19,508 nt of DNA, taken from positions 1 through 19,508 of the forward strand of contig CAZHXK010000019.1 of the NCBI GenBank assembly GCA_964536565.1, in the 5' to 3' direction. The DNA is from GCA-002688135 sp964536565 (GTDB lineage: Bacteria > Patescibacteriota > Patescibacteriia > Magasanikbacterales > GCA-002688135). Of the stretch, positions 1-7,709 are shown in pieces. The stretch's first letter is position 1. Every line of letters starts with the position of its first letter. The translations under genes were made by a program, and so were the position numbers. The notes under the pieces were generated by a model, which was given only the letters and a program-made list of their open reading frames with translations, had not been told where the DNA came from and ran no database searches.

Positions 1-428
1 AGAACTGTTTCACCGCAATGTTTTTTAAACAACTCTTCTTGCACCCGCTGCATACGCTCCCCCGTCTCCACATGCGATTCTCCACCCTCAGCTTTAAACT
101 CCTGCCACAATTCCCGACTCGCATCTAGTGCACTGAAATATTCATCCCGATGACGGCCGTCGTATACTCCCGTCGTCCGCTCGCGTAAATCAATTATATG
201 ATGAAGCGGTGTATCTGCATGATATGTCATGATGTGTTCGGCAGTTTGTGCACAACGATTCAGATCACTCGAATATGCATGATCAAAACTAATATTACTC
301 AAAAATTCTCCAGCCAATCTTGCCTGCTCATGCCCCGTCTCACTCAGCTCACCTTGAATGCGCGTGCCTTGCAATATCCCCCTCTCGTTGTGTGTCGTTC
401 GTCCATGACGGACTATATATAGTTTCAT
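1..428 (-). CDS. Histidine phosphatase family protein, 3' end cut by window edge
   Basis: The minus-strand reading frame starts at 428 and runs off the left edge after about 142 codons. It opens MKLYIVRHGRTTHNERG, with the RHG signature of the phosphoglycerate-mutase/acid-phosphatase clan; His8 would be the phosphorylated residue. It continues with YSSDLNRCAQTAE and LRERTTGVYDGR, which match the usual S-D-L-x-R-x-x-Q-T-A and acid-catalyst regions. The family removes phosphate from sugars, nucleotides or cofactors, so the substrate cannot be named. There is no SD upstream. A promoter at 437-465 ends 8 bases before the ATG, so the mRNA is probably leaderless. It is transcribed away from the gene at 673. 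The family call is firm; the role is unknown. Confidence 0.9.
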   Translation of the reverse strand, partial: MKLYIVRHGRTTHNERGILQGTRIQGELSETGHEQARLAGEFLSNISFDHAYSSDLNRCAQTAEHIMTYHADTPLHHIIDLRERTTGVYDGRHRDEYFSALDASRELWQEFKAEGGESHVETGERMQRVQEELFKKHCGETV

Positions 429-436
429 AGAGCAAT

Positions 437-465
437 ATAGTAACAGCATTACTTTTATTATTCAA
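437..465 (-). promoter_or_regulatory. Promoter for the histidine phosphatase gene
   Basis: Read on the minus strand: TTGAAT (460-465), a 17-base spacer, then TACTAT (437-442). Only 8 bases separate the -10 from the ATG at 428, so transcription should start at or within two bases of the start codon. Confidence 0.6.
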
Positions 466-672
466 AACCCTTGAAGGAGCACACTTCTTTTGTTAGCTTT
501 GGTTTGTTATTGGGGCGTTCCTGATGACATGTTTCTTACAATAATCCTGATGTGGCTGAACACTCGATGCGCTGAGCCGCTCTAACCAATAGGGCCGTAA
601 AACACATCTTGTTAGTACGTCATCATCTCTCCCCAACTCACTTCTCACGATTGGGCAGACAAGGAGTTTCTC

Positions 673-1779
673 ATGAGAAAAACTGGCGACTTAAACAAAG
701 CTATAACAAAACACCGATCCATTCCCTACGGAAGAGTGAAGTCTTGGTTTGGTATCAGCGCTGTTGTAACACTTTTAGCTCTTGGATACTTATGCCTTTC
801 GCACGAGCATGACGAAGTACTTACCCAAGCAGACTACCTCATCTATGCGACTGGTAGCTCGATCATGCTTGTGTTTGTCGGATGGATGAGTTACGCATTC
901 CACCACACCTGTGGTCCGTACTCTCCAGTAGCGCCATGGCCTATCCAATCTCTTATCGAGGTGCGGCGACGAAACTCAATCGGTCGTACTCTTCTCGTTT
1001 ATCTCTGGGATAACGGAAAGTTTGAGTGGACAGTACGTAGTGGTAGCTTTACCATGCTGGAACCCGACCCTGACACGTATCTAGAATCAGGCGCAGAATA
1101 CCCAAAAGACTCCGAGTCTCAGGGTTGCTCACGGATTGTCGTCGCACTTACCATTCCACTTGGCGGACCGATCAAACGTGCACACTACCATGCTCCAGCC
1201 CACAATATGGTCATGTTTAGTTGTATTTCAGGTTTTGATCTGAACTTCGCATATTCACTTGATCAAATCCACATCCGACTCAAAACCAAATCTGACGATT
1301 CCATGCAAATGAATGTAACCGAGGCACTCACATTAATAGCGGAATGTTACTATGGCCTTTCAGTACTATCCATCAAGGAGATCTTCTTCCGAATTCAGGA
1401 GAAGAATGAAGGTCTTACCAAAAGACTGGATTATGCGGAAACCGAAATTAAAAGACTTGAGACTGCGCAAACCGAACTAACAGAAACTGCACTCCAACAC
1501 AGATCCCTTAAAGGACATCACCTGGATGCACTCAATCTCTGTCGTGATGCAACACGACTCATGCAGTGGAGAGAAGGGCTTCGCGTGTACTTCCGCCTGC
1601 TCTGTGGATGGGCATCTAACATGCGAGACACACACAACCCTGAAAATACAGAAGAAGCTGAGGTATTCACCAAGCTGTGCGCTGAGAGAGATCATATTCT
1701 CCAAACTCTTCGAAAGAAAGAAGAGAAAGCTCGCAAACTGACTGCCAAAAAAGCAGAGAAGGCCGCAGAAGCAGCCTAA
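673..1779 (+). CDS. Unrecognised membrane protein with coiled-coil tail (368 aa)
   Basis: I do not recognise this family. The start is supported by AAGGAG seven bases upstream of the ATG, whereas most core genes here lack an SD. Two hydrophobic segments lie near residues 25-44 and 52-76. They suggest a helical hairpin in the membrane with a short loop between. A soluble middle follows (about 85-230), containing a His-rich patch (RAHYHAPAHN). Residues about 237-280 (IQEKNEGLTKRLDYAETEIK and onward) have heptad-like charge spacing typical of a coiled coil. The C-terminus is Lys/Ala/Glu-rich and may form a second helix. The gene stands alone between two divergent or terminated units and ends in its own strong hairpin terminator. 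A tethering or scaffold role is conceivable but only a guess. Confidence 0.8.
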   Translation: MRKTGDLNKAITKHRSIPYGRVKSWFGISAVVTLLALGYLCLSHEHDEVLTQADYLIYATGSSIMLVFVGWMSYAFHHTCGPYSPVAPWPIQSLIEVRRRNSIGRTLLVYLWDNGKFEWTVRSGSFTMLEPDPDTYLESGAEYPKDSESQGCSRIVVALTIPLGGPIKRAHYHAPAHNMVMFSCISGFDLNFAYSLDQIHIRLKTKSDDSMQMNVTEALTLIAECYYGLSVLSIKEIFFRIQEKNEGLTKRLDYAETEIKRLETAQTELTETALQHRSLKGHHLDALNLCRDATRLMQWREGLRVYFRLLCGWASNMRDTHNPENTEEAEVFTKLCAERDHILQTLRKKEEKARKLTAKKAEKAAEAA

Positions 1780-1786
1780 TCACTTC

Positions 1787-1810
1787 GACCGCATTATGCG
1801 GTCTTTTTTT
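1787..1810 (+). terminator. Intrinsic terminator after the 368-aa membrane protein
   Basis: The perfect 7-bp stem GACCGCA/TGCGGTC has a 3-base loop and is followed at once by seven Ts. It lies 8 bases past the stop codon. Confidence 0.9.
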
Positions 1811-1829
1811 GTTGATTAATTTTGCTCTG

Positions 1830-1858
1830 TTGTCATAATATACTAAATTTCCTATACT
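1830..1858 (+). promoter_or_regulatory. Promoter of the LCP-der unit
   Basis: TTGTCA (1830-1835), a 17-base spacer, then TATACT (1853-1858). It sits just past the upstream terminator and 21 bases ahead of the ATG at 1880, giving a leader of about 15 nt with no SD. Confidence 0.75.
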
Positions 1859-1879
1859 AGAGGCTCCTATAAACTCGTT

Positions 1880-3274
1880 ATGCGCAAATATAGTAGTGAT
1901 TTTGACCTCCGCCCTTCGGGCCGTAACTACGGACGTATTTTTTTACGTCTCTTTGTTGTTGTTTTTATTGCTGCTGCACTTTTTTGGGGATTCGGATTCG
2001 TAAAAGCCATGCTTGTTGGGGGTGATGAGCCAGCAGTTAACGAGGAGAAACCATCTATCGTTCGAGGACTCAAGCGATTAGTATTTTCTGGAAATCGATT
2101 GCTTGATGGATATAACGATGATCGCATCAACATGTTATTTTTTGGTGTTGGCGGCGCAGGACATGACGGACCTCAATTATCAGACTCCATTATCCTTGCA
2201 AGCTTTCGCCCATCAACAAACAAAGTTGCACTCCTCTCATTACCACGCGACATGGCAGTAACTATCCCTGGTTATGGCGTACGGAAAATCAATCACGCAA
2301 ATGCATATGGAGAAGAACAGAATCCTGGTAAAGGTGGTGAGTTTGCCAAAGATGTCATCTCTCAGGTGCTGGACGAGCCGATTCATTATTATACGCGCGT
2401 AGACTTTAATGCATTTGAAGAAATCGTTGATACGCTCGGTGGACTTTCTATCACTATCGACCAAACATTTATTGATGAAACATATCCAACAGACAATTTT
2501 GGCGTGCAGACAATTGTGTTTGAGTCTGGAACAGAGTTGATGGATGGACGACGTGCATTGCAGTACGCTCGATCACGTCACGGCTCACATGGTGAAGGAT
2601 CTGACTTTGCACGTGCACAACGACAGCAGAAAATATTAACTGCATTACGAAATAAAATTTTGACGCCGACAACCATCATCAATCCGAAAAAAATCACCGC
2701 TCTTTTTAATACTCTAAAGAAACACGTCGACACTGATTTGAATCTGATTGAAATTTTGGAGTTTGCGAAAAAAGGAAAGAATGTTGAGCCAGATGAAATT
2801 GTGCATCATGTGTTGACTGTGAGGCGTGATTCATTATTGCAGGAAATAAATAATGACTATGGCTATTTCTTGATTCCAAAAGCTGGGGATTATTCTGAAG
2901 TCGCGCATTTTGTCGACAACATGTTTGATGTTGAACCACCAACCCCGCCCGCACGCATGAAGGTTGATGTTTCAGAGTTCAGATCCGCTCGTGTTGTCAT
3001 ACTCAACGGAACGTGGGAGCCAGGCCTCGCAGGAGCTATGCGTCAGCTCCTAGAATCGGAAAATATCGATATACGACACATCGGCAACACACCTGAGCGT
3101 ACATATGAGTCCACGGTGATATATCAGCTATCTGTCGACGAAAAGACAGATGCAGCCCTATCCCGCATCGCTCCGTTCATAAATACTGAGATTTTACAGG
3201 AAAAACTACCATTTACACTTGACCAAGAGGCTGATATCGTTATAATAATTGGAAGTGAAAATAACCTTCGTTAG
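1880..3274 (+). CDS. LytR-CpsA-Psr (LCP) family cell-envelope protein
   Basis: 464 aa. A basic N-terminus is followed by one membrane helix at about residues 21-43, so the catalytic part faces outside. The LCP domain spans about 83-255. It has the family hallmarks SDSIILASFRP, ALLSLPRDM, the Arg-rich ALQYARSRHGSHG and the DFARAQRQQKIL motif, whose Asp and Arg residues bind the pyrophosphate of the polyprenyl substrate. A C-terminal LytR_C domain starts near residue 370 (ARVVILNGTWEPGLA). LCP proteins transfer secondary polymers such as teichoic acids or capsule sugars from lipid carriers to the cell wall; which polymer applies here cannot be told. The gene has its own promoter and no SD. Der follows two bases after the stop and is probably translationally coupled. 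Confidence 0.95.
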   Translation: MRKYSSDFDLRPSGRNYGRIFLRLFVVVFIAAALFWGFGFVKAMLVGGDEPAVNEEKPSIVRGLKRLVFSGNRLLDGYNDDRINMLFFGVGGAGHDGPQLSDSIILASFRPSTNKVALLSLPRDMAVTIPGYGVRKINHANAYGEEQNPGKGGEFAKDVISQVLDEPIHYYTRVDFNAFEEIVDTLGGLSITIDQTFIDETYPTDNFGVQTIVFESGTELMDGRRALQYARSRHGSHGEGSDFARAQRQQKILTALRNKILTPTTIINPKKITALFNTLKKHVDTDLNLIEILEFAKKGKNVEPDEIVHHVLTVRRDSLLQEINNDYGYFLIPKAGDYSEVAHFVDNMFDVEPPTPPARMKVDVSEFRSARVVILNGTWEPGLAGAMRQLLESENIDIRHIGNTPERTYESTVIYQLSVDEKTDAALSRIAPFINTEILQEKLPFTLDQEADIVIIIGSENNLR

Positions 3275-3276
3275 CA

Positions 3277-4677
3277 ATGTCTTTAACGGCTGCACAACTC
3301 ATAGATCAACCCATGCCGACCGTCGCCCTGGTCGGTCGTGTTAATGTTGGAAAATCCACATTATTCAATGTTATTACTGGAAAGTATTCAGCTATCGTGA
3401 CAAGCAAAGAAGGTACGACTCGAACAAGTAACCGTTCAATCGCCTACTGGCGTGGTGAACCAATTCGATTCATCGATACAGGTGGGATGGTTGCTCCTGA
3501 GGACGATCCGTTTGCAGAAGATGTTGTTCATCAAGTCGACCTTGCCCTTGAGCAGGCTGACGTTCTTATTTTTGTTGTTGATGTACGATCTCCTCTTGAT
3601 CACAACGACAAAAAAATGGCGCTGAAGTTACAGGCTGCTGACAAGCCAGTTATCTTAGCAGCGAACAAAGCAGATAACATGCAACTCATCTCACAAGTAC
3701 AAGAGGAGAAATGGGAAGCACTTGGCTTTGGAACTCCGCAACCCGTATCAGCATCAACAGGAAAAGGGGTCGGTGATTTGTTAGACGTCGCATATAACCA
3801 CCTAGAATTTGCAGATGAGACACCACCAGAACTTCCAAAGGATACTGTAAAGATCGCCTTGATCGGACGACCAAACGTTGGAAAATCATCCCTCTTTAAT
3901 GAGCTTGTCGGTGAAGACCAAGTTATTGTTTCAGATATCCCTCACACAACCCGAGAGACATTCGACACACTCGTTGAATGGGAAGGACACAATCTTTTGT
4001 TTATTGATACAGCAGGTATCCGAAAAAGAGCTCGTGTTGGAAAAGGTATTGAACAAAAAGGTGTTACACAATCCATCAACCAAATTCAGGAAGCCGACAT
4101 GATTTTATTTGTGTTGGATAGTTCACAGCCTGTTACATCCCAAGACAGACATCTTGCTGGTATGATTGAAGATTCGAAAAAACCAATTATTATCGTTGCG
4201 AATAAGTGGGATATCACACAAGAAGAACACGAAGAATTCAGTTTCCTGAAAATTACTGATAAATCACAGGACTACAATGACGCCCGCGATCACTACTTCC
4301 AGTACATCACTAAGATTTTTAAATTTGTGAAGTTTGCGCCAGTTATTTACCTATCTGCACTTACAGGTAAACATGTATTACGACTTCTTCCGCTTATCGA
4401 AAAAATTAACCAAGAGCGAAAGAAATGGTTGGATCCAGTTGAGCTTGAAGACGCATTTGAAAAAATTAAACGACGACATCTTCCCACTCGTGGAAAAGGA
4501 GTTCGTCATCCAGAGATTTTCTCTATCAAACAACTTGGCATCTCCCCTCCCGTGTTTCAGTTACATGTGAGACGAAAAACGGATTTGCACGAAACTTATC
4601 TGAGGTATCTCCAGAATCAAATCCGACGAATGTTTGGCTTTGAAGGTGTACCAATGGTATTCTTTATTAAGAAATAA
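3277..4677 (+). CDS. der: Ribosome-assembly GTPase Der (EngA)
   Basis: 466 aa, the usual length. It has the diagnostic double GTPase arrangement. Domain 1 carries a P-loop at residues 20-28 (GRVNVGKST), DTGG and NKAD. Domain 2 carries a P-loop at 197-205 (GRPNVGKSS), DTAG and NKWD, followed by SALTGK. A KH-like C-terminal domain ends VPMVFFIKK. Der binds the 50S subunit and is needed for its late maturation. The first P-loop has Val where Pro is usual (GRPNVGKS). The ATG at 3277 lies two bases after the LCP stop. An internal ATG at residue 13 is closer to the normal distance from the P-loop and could be the true start. A hairpin terminator overlaps the stop codon. Confidence 0.97.
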   Translation: MSLTAAQLIDQPMPTVALVGRVNVGKSTLFNVITGKYSAIVTSKEGTTRTSNRSIAYWRGEPIRFIDTGGMVAPEDDPFAEDVVHQVDLALEQADVLIFVVDVRSPLDHNDKKMALKLQAADKPVILAANKADNMQLISQVQEEKWEALGFGTPQPVSASTGKGVGDLLDVAYNHLEFADETPPELPKDTVKIALIGRPNVGKSSLFNELVGEDQVIVSDIPHTTRETFDTLVEWEGHNLLFIDTAGIRKRARVGKGIEQKGVTQSINQIQEADMILFVLDSSQPVTSQDRHLAGMIEDSKKPIIIVANKWDITQEEHEEFSFLKITDKSQDYNDARDHYFQYITKIFKFVKFAPVIYLSALTGKHVLRLLPLIEKINQERKKWLDPVELEDAFEKIKRRHLPTRGKGVRHPEIFSIKQLGISPPVFQLHVRRKTDLHETYLRYLQNQIRRMFGFEGVPMVFFIKK

Positions 4678-4702
4678 AATCGCTTTTCCTAATCGATTTT
4701 AT
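4674..4702 (+). terminator. Hairpin terminator overlapping the der stop codon
   Basis: The perfect 9-bp inverted repeat ATAAAATCG/CGATTTTAT has an 11-base loop. The last arm supplies four Ts. The TAA stop of der lies inside the first arm. Confidence 0.6.
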
Positions 4703-4818
4703 CCTGAGCGAATCCGAACGGATCCCGTACGTCCTGCACGACCAACGAGATCCTTCCCCCAAACACGGGGATAAACTATAACGAAGGCTATTATACTTCA
4801 ACGCTCAGGATGACATGT
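4701..4818. repeat. Dispersed 'TCATCCTGAGCG...GGATCTCG' repeat, two inverted diverged copies
   Basis: The left copy (4701-4728) reads ATCCTGAGCGAATCC then CGGATCCCGT. The right part, inverted, reads ACGAGATCCTTC (4745-4756) and TTCAACGCTCAGGATGACATG (4797-4817), split by about 40 unrelated bases. The same core occurs at 11405-11442. This matches a type of intergenic repeat widespread in bacterial genomes; the comparison with other genomes is from memory. Confidence 0.7.
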
Positions 4819-4827
4819 TTATTGCTT

Positions 4828-5355
4828 ATGATTGTTGTTGGACTCGGTAATCCAGGTGACAAATATTTACTCACTGCCCATAATGTAGGTTTCCTTGCTG
4901 TCGAAATGCTTGCGAAGGAATTTGACTGCAGTGAATGGAAGCCGATGAAGAAAACAAATTGTGACATTGCTGAATGCACCATCAATGGTCAGAAAGTTAC
5001 TTTTGCCAAACCAAGGACATTCATGAATGAGTCTGGAATCCCCGTGAGCGCACTCATGAAGTGGTACACAACCGAACCTTCTGACCTTATTGTCATTCAT
5101 GATGATACAGACCTCGCACTGGGCGACATGAAAATTCAATCTGATCGCGGAGCTGCGGGACATAACGGTGTAGCATCAATCATCTCACATGTCGGCACAA
5201 AAGATTTTACCCGTATCCGACTCGGCGTTCGTCCTGAGGGAAATACACTCCCAGCTATTGATTTAGTATTACAAAACATCTCATTCAGCAAGACAGAGAA
5301 ACTTGATGAGATGATTTCAAACATTGCAGGTGAAATTAAAAAAAGGACCTCATAG
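4828..5355 (+). CDS. pth: Peptidyl-tRNA hydrolase
   Basis: About 175 aa from the ATG at 4828. Pth frees tRNA from peptidyl-tRNA dropped by stalled ribosomes. Visible family residues are the N-terminal IVVGLGNPG (Asn8), the catalytic His18 in TAHNVG, RTFMNESG with the substrate-binding Asn, VIHDDTDLALGDMKI with Asp, and GAAGHNG. An in-frame ATG at 4810 would add MTCLLL. It lies inside the dispersed repeat and pushes the conserved start too far in, so I prefer 4828. No SD is visible. TATACT at 4792-4797 may be a -10 box, but no good -35 is seen. The gene converges on the small minus-strand gene at 5368, and the terminator between them contains the pth stop codon. Confidence 0.95.
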   Translation: MIVVGLGNPGDKYLLTAHNVGFLAVEMLAKEFDCSEWKPMKKTNCDIAECTINGQKVTFAKPRTFMNESGIPVSALMKWYTTEPSDLIVIHDDTDLALGDMKIQSDRGAAGHNGVASIISHVGTKDFTRIRLGVRPEGNTLPAIDLVLQNISFSKTEKLDEMISNIAGEIKKRTS

Positions 5356-5366
5356 GTCCTTTTTGA
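5341..5366. terminator. Bidirectional terminator shared by pth and the convergent Cys-rich gene
   Basis: AAAAGGACCT (5341-5350) pairs perfectly with AGGTCCTTTT (5354-5363) over a 3-base loop. There are A and T runs on both sides. The TAG stop of pth (5353-5355) lies in the loop and second arm. Confidence 0.85.
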
Positions 5367-5367
5367 T

Positions 5368-5682
5368 TTATCCGCCAACCAGAGCAGCCATCGACTCGTG
5401 GAATACTTGGTCCGGGTTATCATCCGAACAATGACGACCAGCATGCGCATTCAGCATGTCGGAGATCTGACTCACAGACATAGCCATCTCATTGTATTCA
5501 CACCCAACACTAAGACACTCGATGCCGGTGCCGTGCTGAAAACCCGTAAGTTTCACCGTCACCACCTCGTGTGTGCAGTGAGCAAAAAAATCAGATTCTT
5601 GAACAATGTTTCTGCACTTCGTGCACAGCTCAACATCTTCTGAACGACCAATTAACGGGACACCTGAAATGTATGGAATCAT
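5368..5682 (-). CDS. Small Cys-rich, probable zinc-binding protein (104 aa)
   Basis: I do not recognise the family. The start is well supported: AGGAG lies six bases before the ATG on the minus strand. The protein has a CxxC pair (Cys20, Cys23) in ELCTKCRN, then Cys36 and His38 in AHCTHE. This spacing fits a zinc ribbon or treble-clef knuckle. Further cysteines lie at 56, 61 and about 84. No membrane segment is visible. It is transcribed divergently from dprA and convergently to pth, ending 12 bases from the pth stop. It is one of several SD-bearing small genes that stand out from the SD-less core genes. Zinc binding is inferred from spacing only. Confidence 0.8.
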   Translation of the reverse strand: MIPYISGVPLIGRSEDVELCTKCRNIVQESDFFAHCTHEVVTVKLTGFQHGTGIECLSVGCEYNEMAMSVSQISDMLNAHAGRHCSDDNPDQVFHESMAALVGG

Positions 5683-5711
5683 ACCTTACTCCTCGTGTAA
5701 CGAACGATCAT

Positions 5712-5740
5712 ATACTAAACCGTACCATCCTATATGTCAA
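5712..5740 (-). promoter_or_regulatory. Promoter for the Cys-rich gene, overlapping the dprA start
   Basis: Minus strand: TTGACA (5735-5740), 17 bases, then TAGTAT (5712-5717). The -35 box lies in the first codons of dprA. On the plus strand TATACT (5711-5716) could be the -10 of dprA, 17 bases before its ATG, though no clear plus-strand -35 is seen. The two promoters would occupy the same DNA. Confidence 0.55.
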
Positions 5741-6828
5741 CAGAATATGATGAATCCGTGTTTTGGGGAGCAGTCGCCTCATTTCCGAAATTTGGAAGCG
5801 TAAAACTGCGACGACTCCACGATCACTTTGGTTCAATGAAAAGCGTGTGGAATACGTCACACGGGGAACTTGTTGAGGCTGGTATACGAGATGCGATTGT
5901 CTGTGATTTTTTCGAGCACAAAAAAGAATTTAAAATGCAATACATATCTGAGTTGCTTAGGCGTGAGCGCATTCGTGTGGTCCGTTTTTTTGATAACGAA
6001 TTTCCTGAATTACTATCTCAGATCTTTGATCCACCTGCCGTGTTGTTTGTGAAGGGTGTACTGCGGCCAATGAAGATGCCTGTTGCAGTCGTAGGTTCGA
6101 GAAAGATAACACACTACGGACAACAGATTATCGAACGCGTCGTACCAACACTGGTAAAAAGAGGGTGTGATATTATTTCTGGGTTAGCACTCGGCGTTGA
6201 TGGATGCGCGCACGAGCAAACATTACTGTCACAAGGATATACGGTAGCAGTACTAGGCTCTGGGATTGATTCCAAACGGCTATACCCACGACAGCATGCA
6301 CAGCTGGCTGAACGCATTATTGAGTCTGGCGGAGCCGTCATATCTGAATTCCCACCGAATACTCCTCCACTCAAGCATCACTTCCCATTGCGAAATCGAA
6401 TTATCTCCGGCATGTGTCAGGGTGTGTATGTCGTAGAGGCTGCACAAAAATCTGGATCGCTCATAACAGCACGCGTCGCACTGGAACAAAACCGAGAGGT
6501 CTTTGCTACTCCTGGATCCATTTTCTCTCACGCATCTTCCGGCACCAATAAACTCATTTCTATGGGTGCTCATGTCGTGACTTCAGCTAAAGATATCTTG
6601 AATGTATTCAATATTGAGACTGAACCAGAACAGATGCAGATATACACACCCGACTCTCCTGATGAGGCAAATCTACTGTCTCTTTTGTCACATGAAGCCA
6701 TGCATATCGATGACTGTATTGCCCGCGCAGCACTACCTGCAGGGCGCGTTATGACGCTCTTGACAATGCTCGAAACGAAACGTATCGTCAAACAGATCGG
6801 AGGCATGAGATATGTAAAAACAATATGA
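5734..6828 (+). CDS. dprA: DNA-processing protein DprA (Smf)
   Basis: 364 aa. DprA loads RecA onto incoming single-stranded DNA during natural transformation. The N-terminal part (about 1-95) is helical and SAM-like. The Rossmann-like DprA core (about 112-300) has VAVVGSRKITHYG, ISGLALGVDGCAHE, VLGSGIDSKRLYP, SEFPPNTPP and FPLRNRIISGM, then AAQKSGSLITA and FATPGS. All are family signatures. A winged-helix domain closes the protein (about 310-364). It is first in a run with a RimK-like gene, topA and rel. The dprA-topA pairing is common in bacteria. Its stop overlaps the next ATG by 4 bp (ATGA). No SD; a -10-like TATACT lies 17 bases before the ATG. Confidence 0.97.
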   Translation: MSTEYDESVFWGAVASFPKFGSVKLRRLHDHFGSMKSVWNTSHGELVEAGIRDAIVCDFFEHKKEFKMQYISELLRRERIRVVRFFDNEFPELLSQIFDPPAVLFVKGVLRPMKMPVAVVGSRKITHYGQQIIERVVPTLVKRGCDIISGLALGVDGCAHEQTLLSQGYTVAVLGSGIDSKRLYPRQHAQLAERIIESGGAVISEFPPNTPPLKHHFPLRNRIISGMCQGVYVVEAAQKSGSLITARVALEQNREVFATPGSIFSHASSGTNKLISMGAHVVTSAKDILNVFNIETEPEQMQIYTPDSPDEANLLSLLSHEAMHIDDCIARAALPAGRVMTLLTMLETKRIVKQIGGMRYVKTI

Positions 6829-7709
6829 AATTACTAGTTATTGGAAATTCCGAATCACCTGGGAACGTACGAATAATTGAAGAGGCTGAAAAGCATGGCC
6901 ATGAGGCGCGTGTTGTTCATATTGAGCAGATCGAGATGGGAGTCGACAATAACTCTGAATTCATCAAAATTGACGATGAGCTGCTTCATGCAGATATGTG
7001 CGATGTGGCATTTTTTCGTGACATGCATCCACAATATATTTCGGCATACCTTTCACTCGCCCAAGCATTTGAGAGGCAGCTCGTTGCAGTGGCTAATCCC
7101 GCACTCATCGATGTTCCCTTTGTATGGAACAAACTACATCAGATGATGAAGCTATCAGCAGCACAGCTTCCCACTCCAGATACGCTTTTTATTACCCATG
7201 AATCACTCGTCGACACAGTGACTGATAGATTTCAGTTTCCCGTCATCGTCAAACCGATTCATGGCTCACATGGGACTGACATTCGTCGCTGTGATACAAT
7301 TGATGATGTAAGATCTGCCCTTGCTACCGCTTCCATGGGAACGTATATCATTCAGGAATACCTCAATGCCCCACATGATTTTCGCGTGTTTGTCGTGAAC
7401 GGTGAAGCGATCGGAGCCGTGCAGAAAACTCCTGCAGACGGCGAATTTCGATCTAACACAGACCTCGATTCAACCTTTTCCTCCTGCGACATGACCGACA
7501 CCATGAGAGATATCGCCATCTCAGCCGCAGCCGCACTGTATATTCCCGTTGCAGGTGTGGACATGAGAGAACACAACGGAGAGATGTACATTCTTGAGGT
7601 GAATCGTAATCCTGGATTCCAACACTTTGAAGCAGCCACGCACATTAATGTTGCCGCACATATTATCAACTTCCTAGAATCATTTCCTACATCCCACCCC
7701 CTTATATGA
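6825..7709 (+). CDS. RimK/LysX-like ATP-grasp ligase
   Basis: 294 aa. The ATP-grasp fold joins a carboxylate to an amine through an acyl-phosphate. RimK relatives add Glu or similar amino acids to proteins or small molecules. Visible features are the N-terminal preATP-grasp region (MKLLVIGNSESPG), the nucleotide-binding stretch FPVIVKPIHGSHGTDI (about 138-155), an IIQEYL strand that holds adenine, a DFRVFVVNGEAIGAV segment, VAGVDMRE, and the metal-binding EVNRNPGFQHFE near residue 260. It overlaps dprA and topA by 4 bp on each side, so it is translationally coupled to both. The substrate cannot be told; neither neighbour is an obvious partner. Confidence 0.88.
   Translation: MKLLVIGNSESPGNVRIIEEAEKHGHEARVVHIEQIEMGVDNNSEFIKIDDELLHADMCDVAFFRDMHPQYISAYLSLAQAFERQLVAVANPALIDVPFVWNKLHQMMKLSAAQLPTPDTLFITHESLVDTVTDRFQFPVIVKPIHGSHGTDIRRCDTIDDVRSALATASMGTYIIQEYLNAPHDFRVFVVNGEAIGAVQKTPADGEFRSNTDLDSTFSSCDMTDTMRDIAISAAAALYIPVAGVDMREHNGEMYILEVNRNPGFQHFEAATHINVAAHIINFLESFPTSHPLI

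Noticed and set aside
198..422. 74-aa plus-strand open frame at the left edge
   Set aside because: It is antisense to the histidine phosphatase, whose RHG and other motifs are clear.
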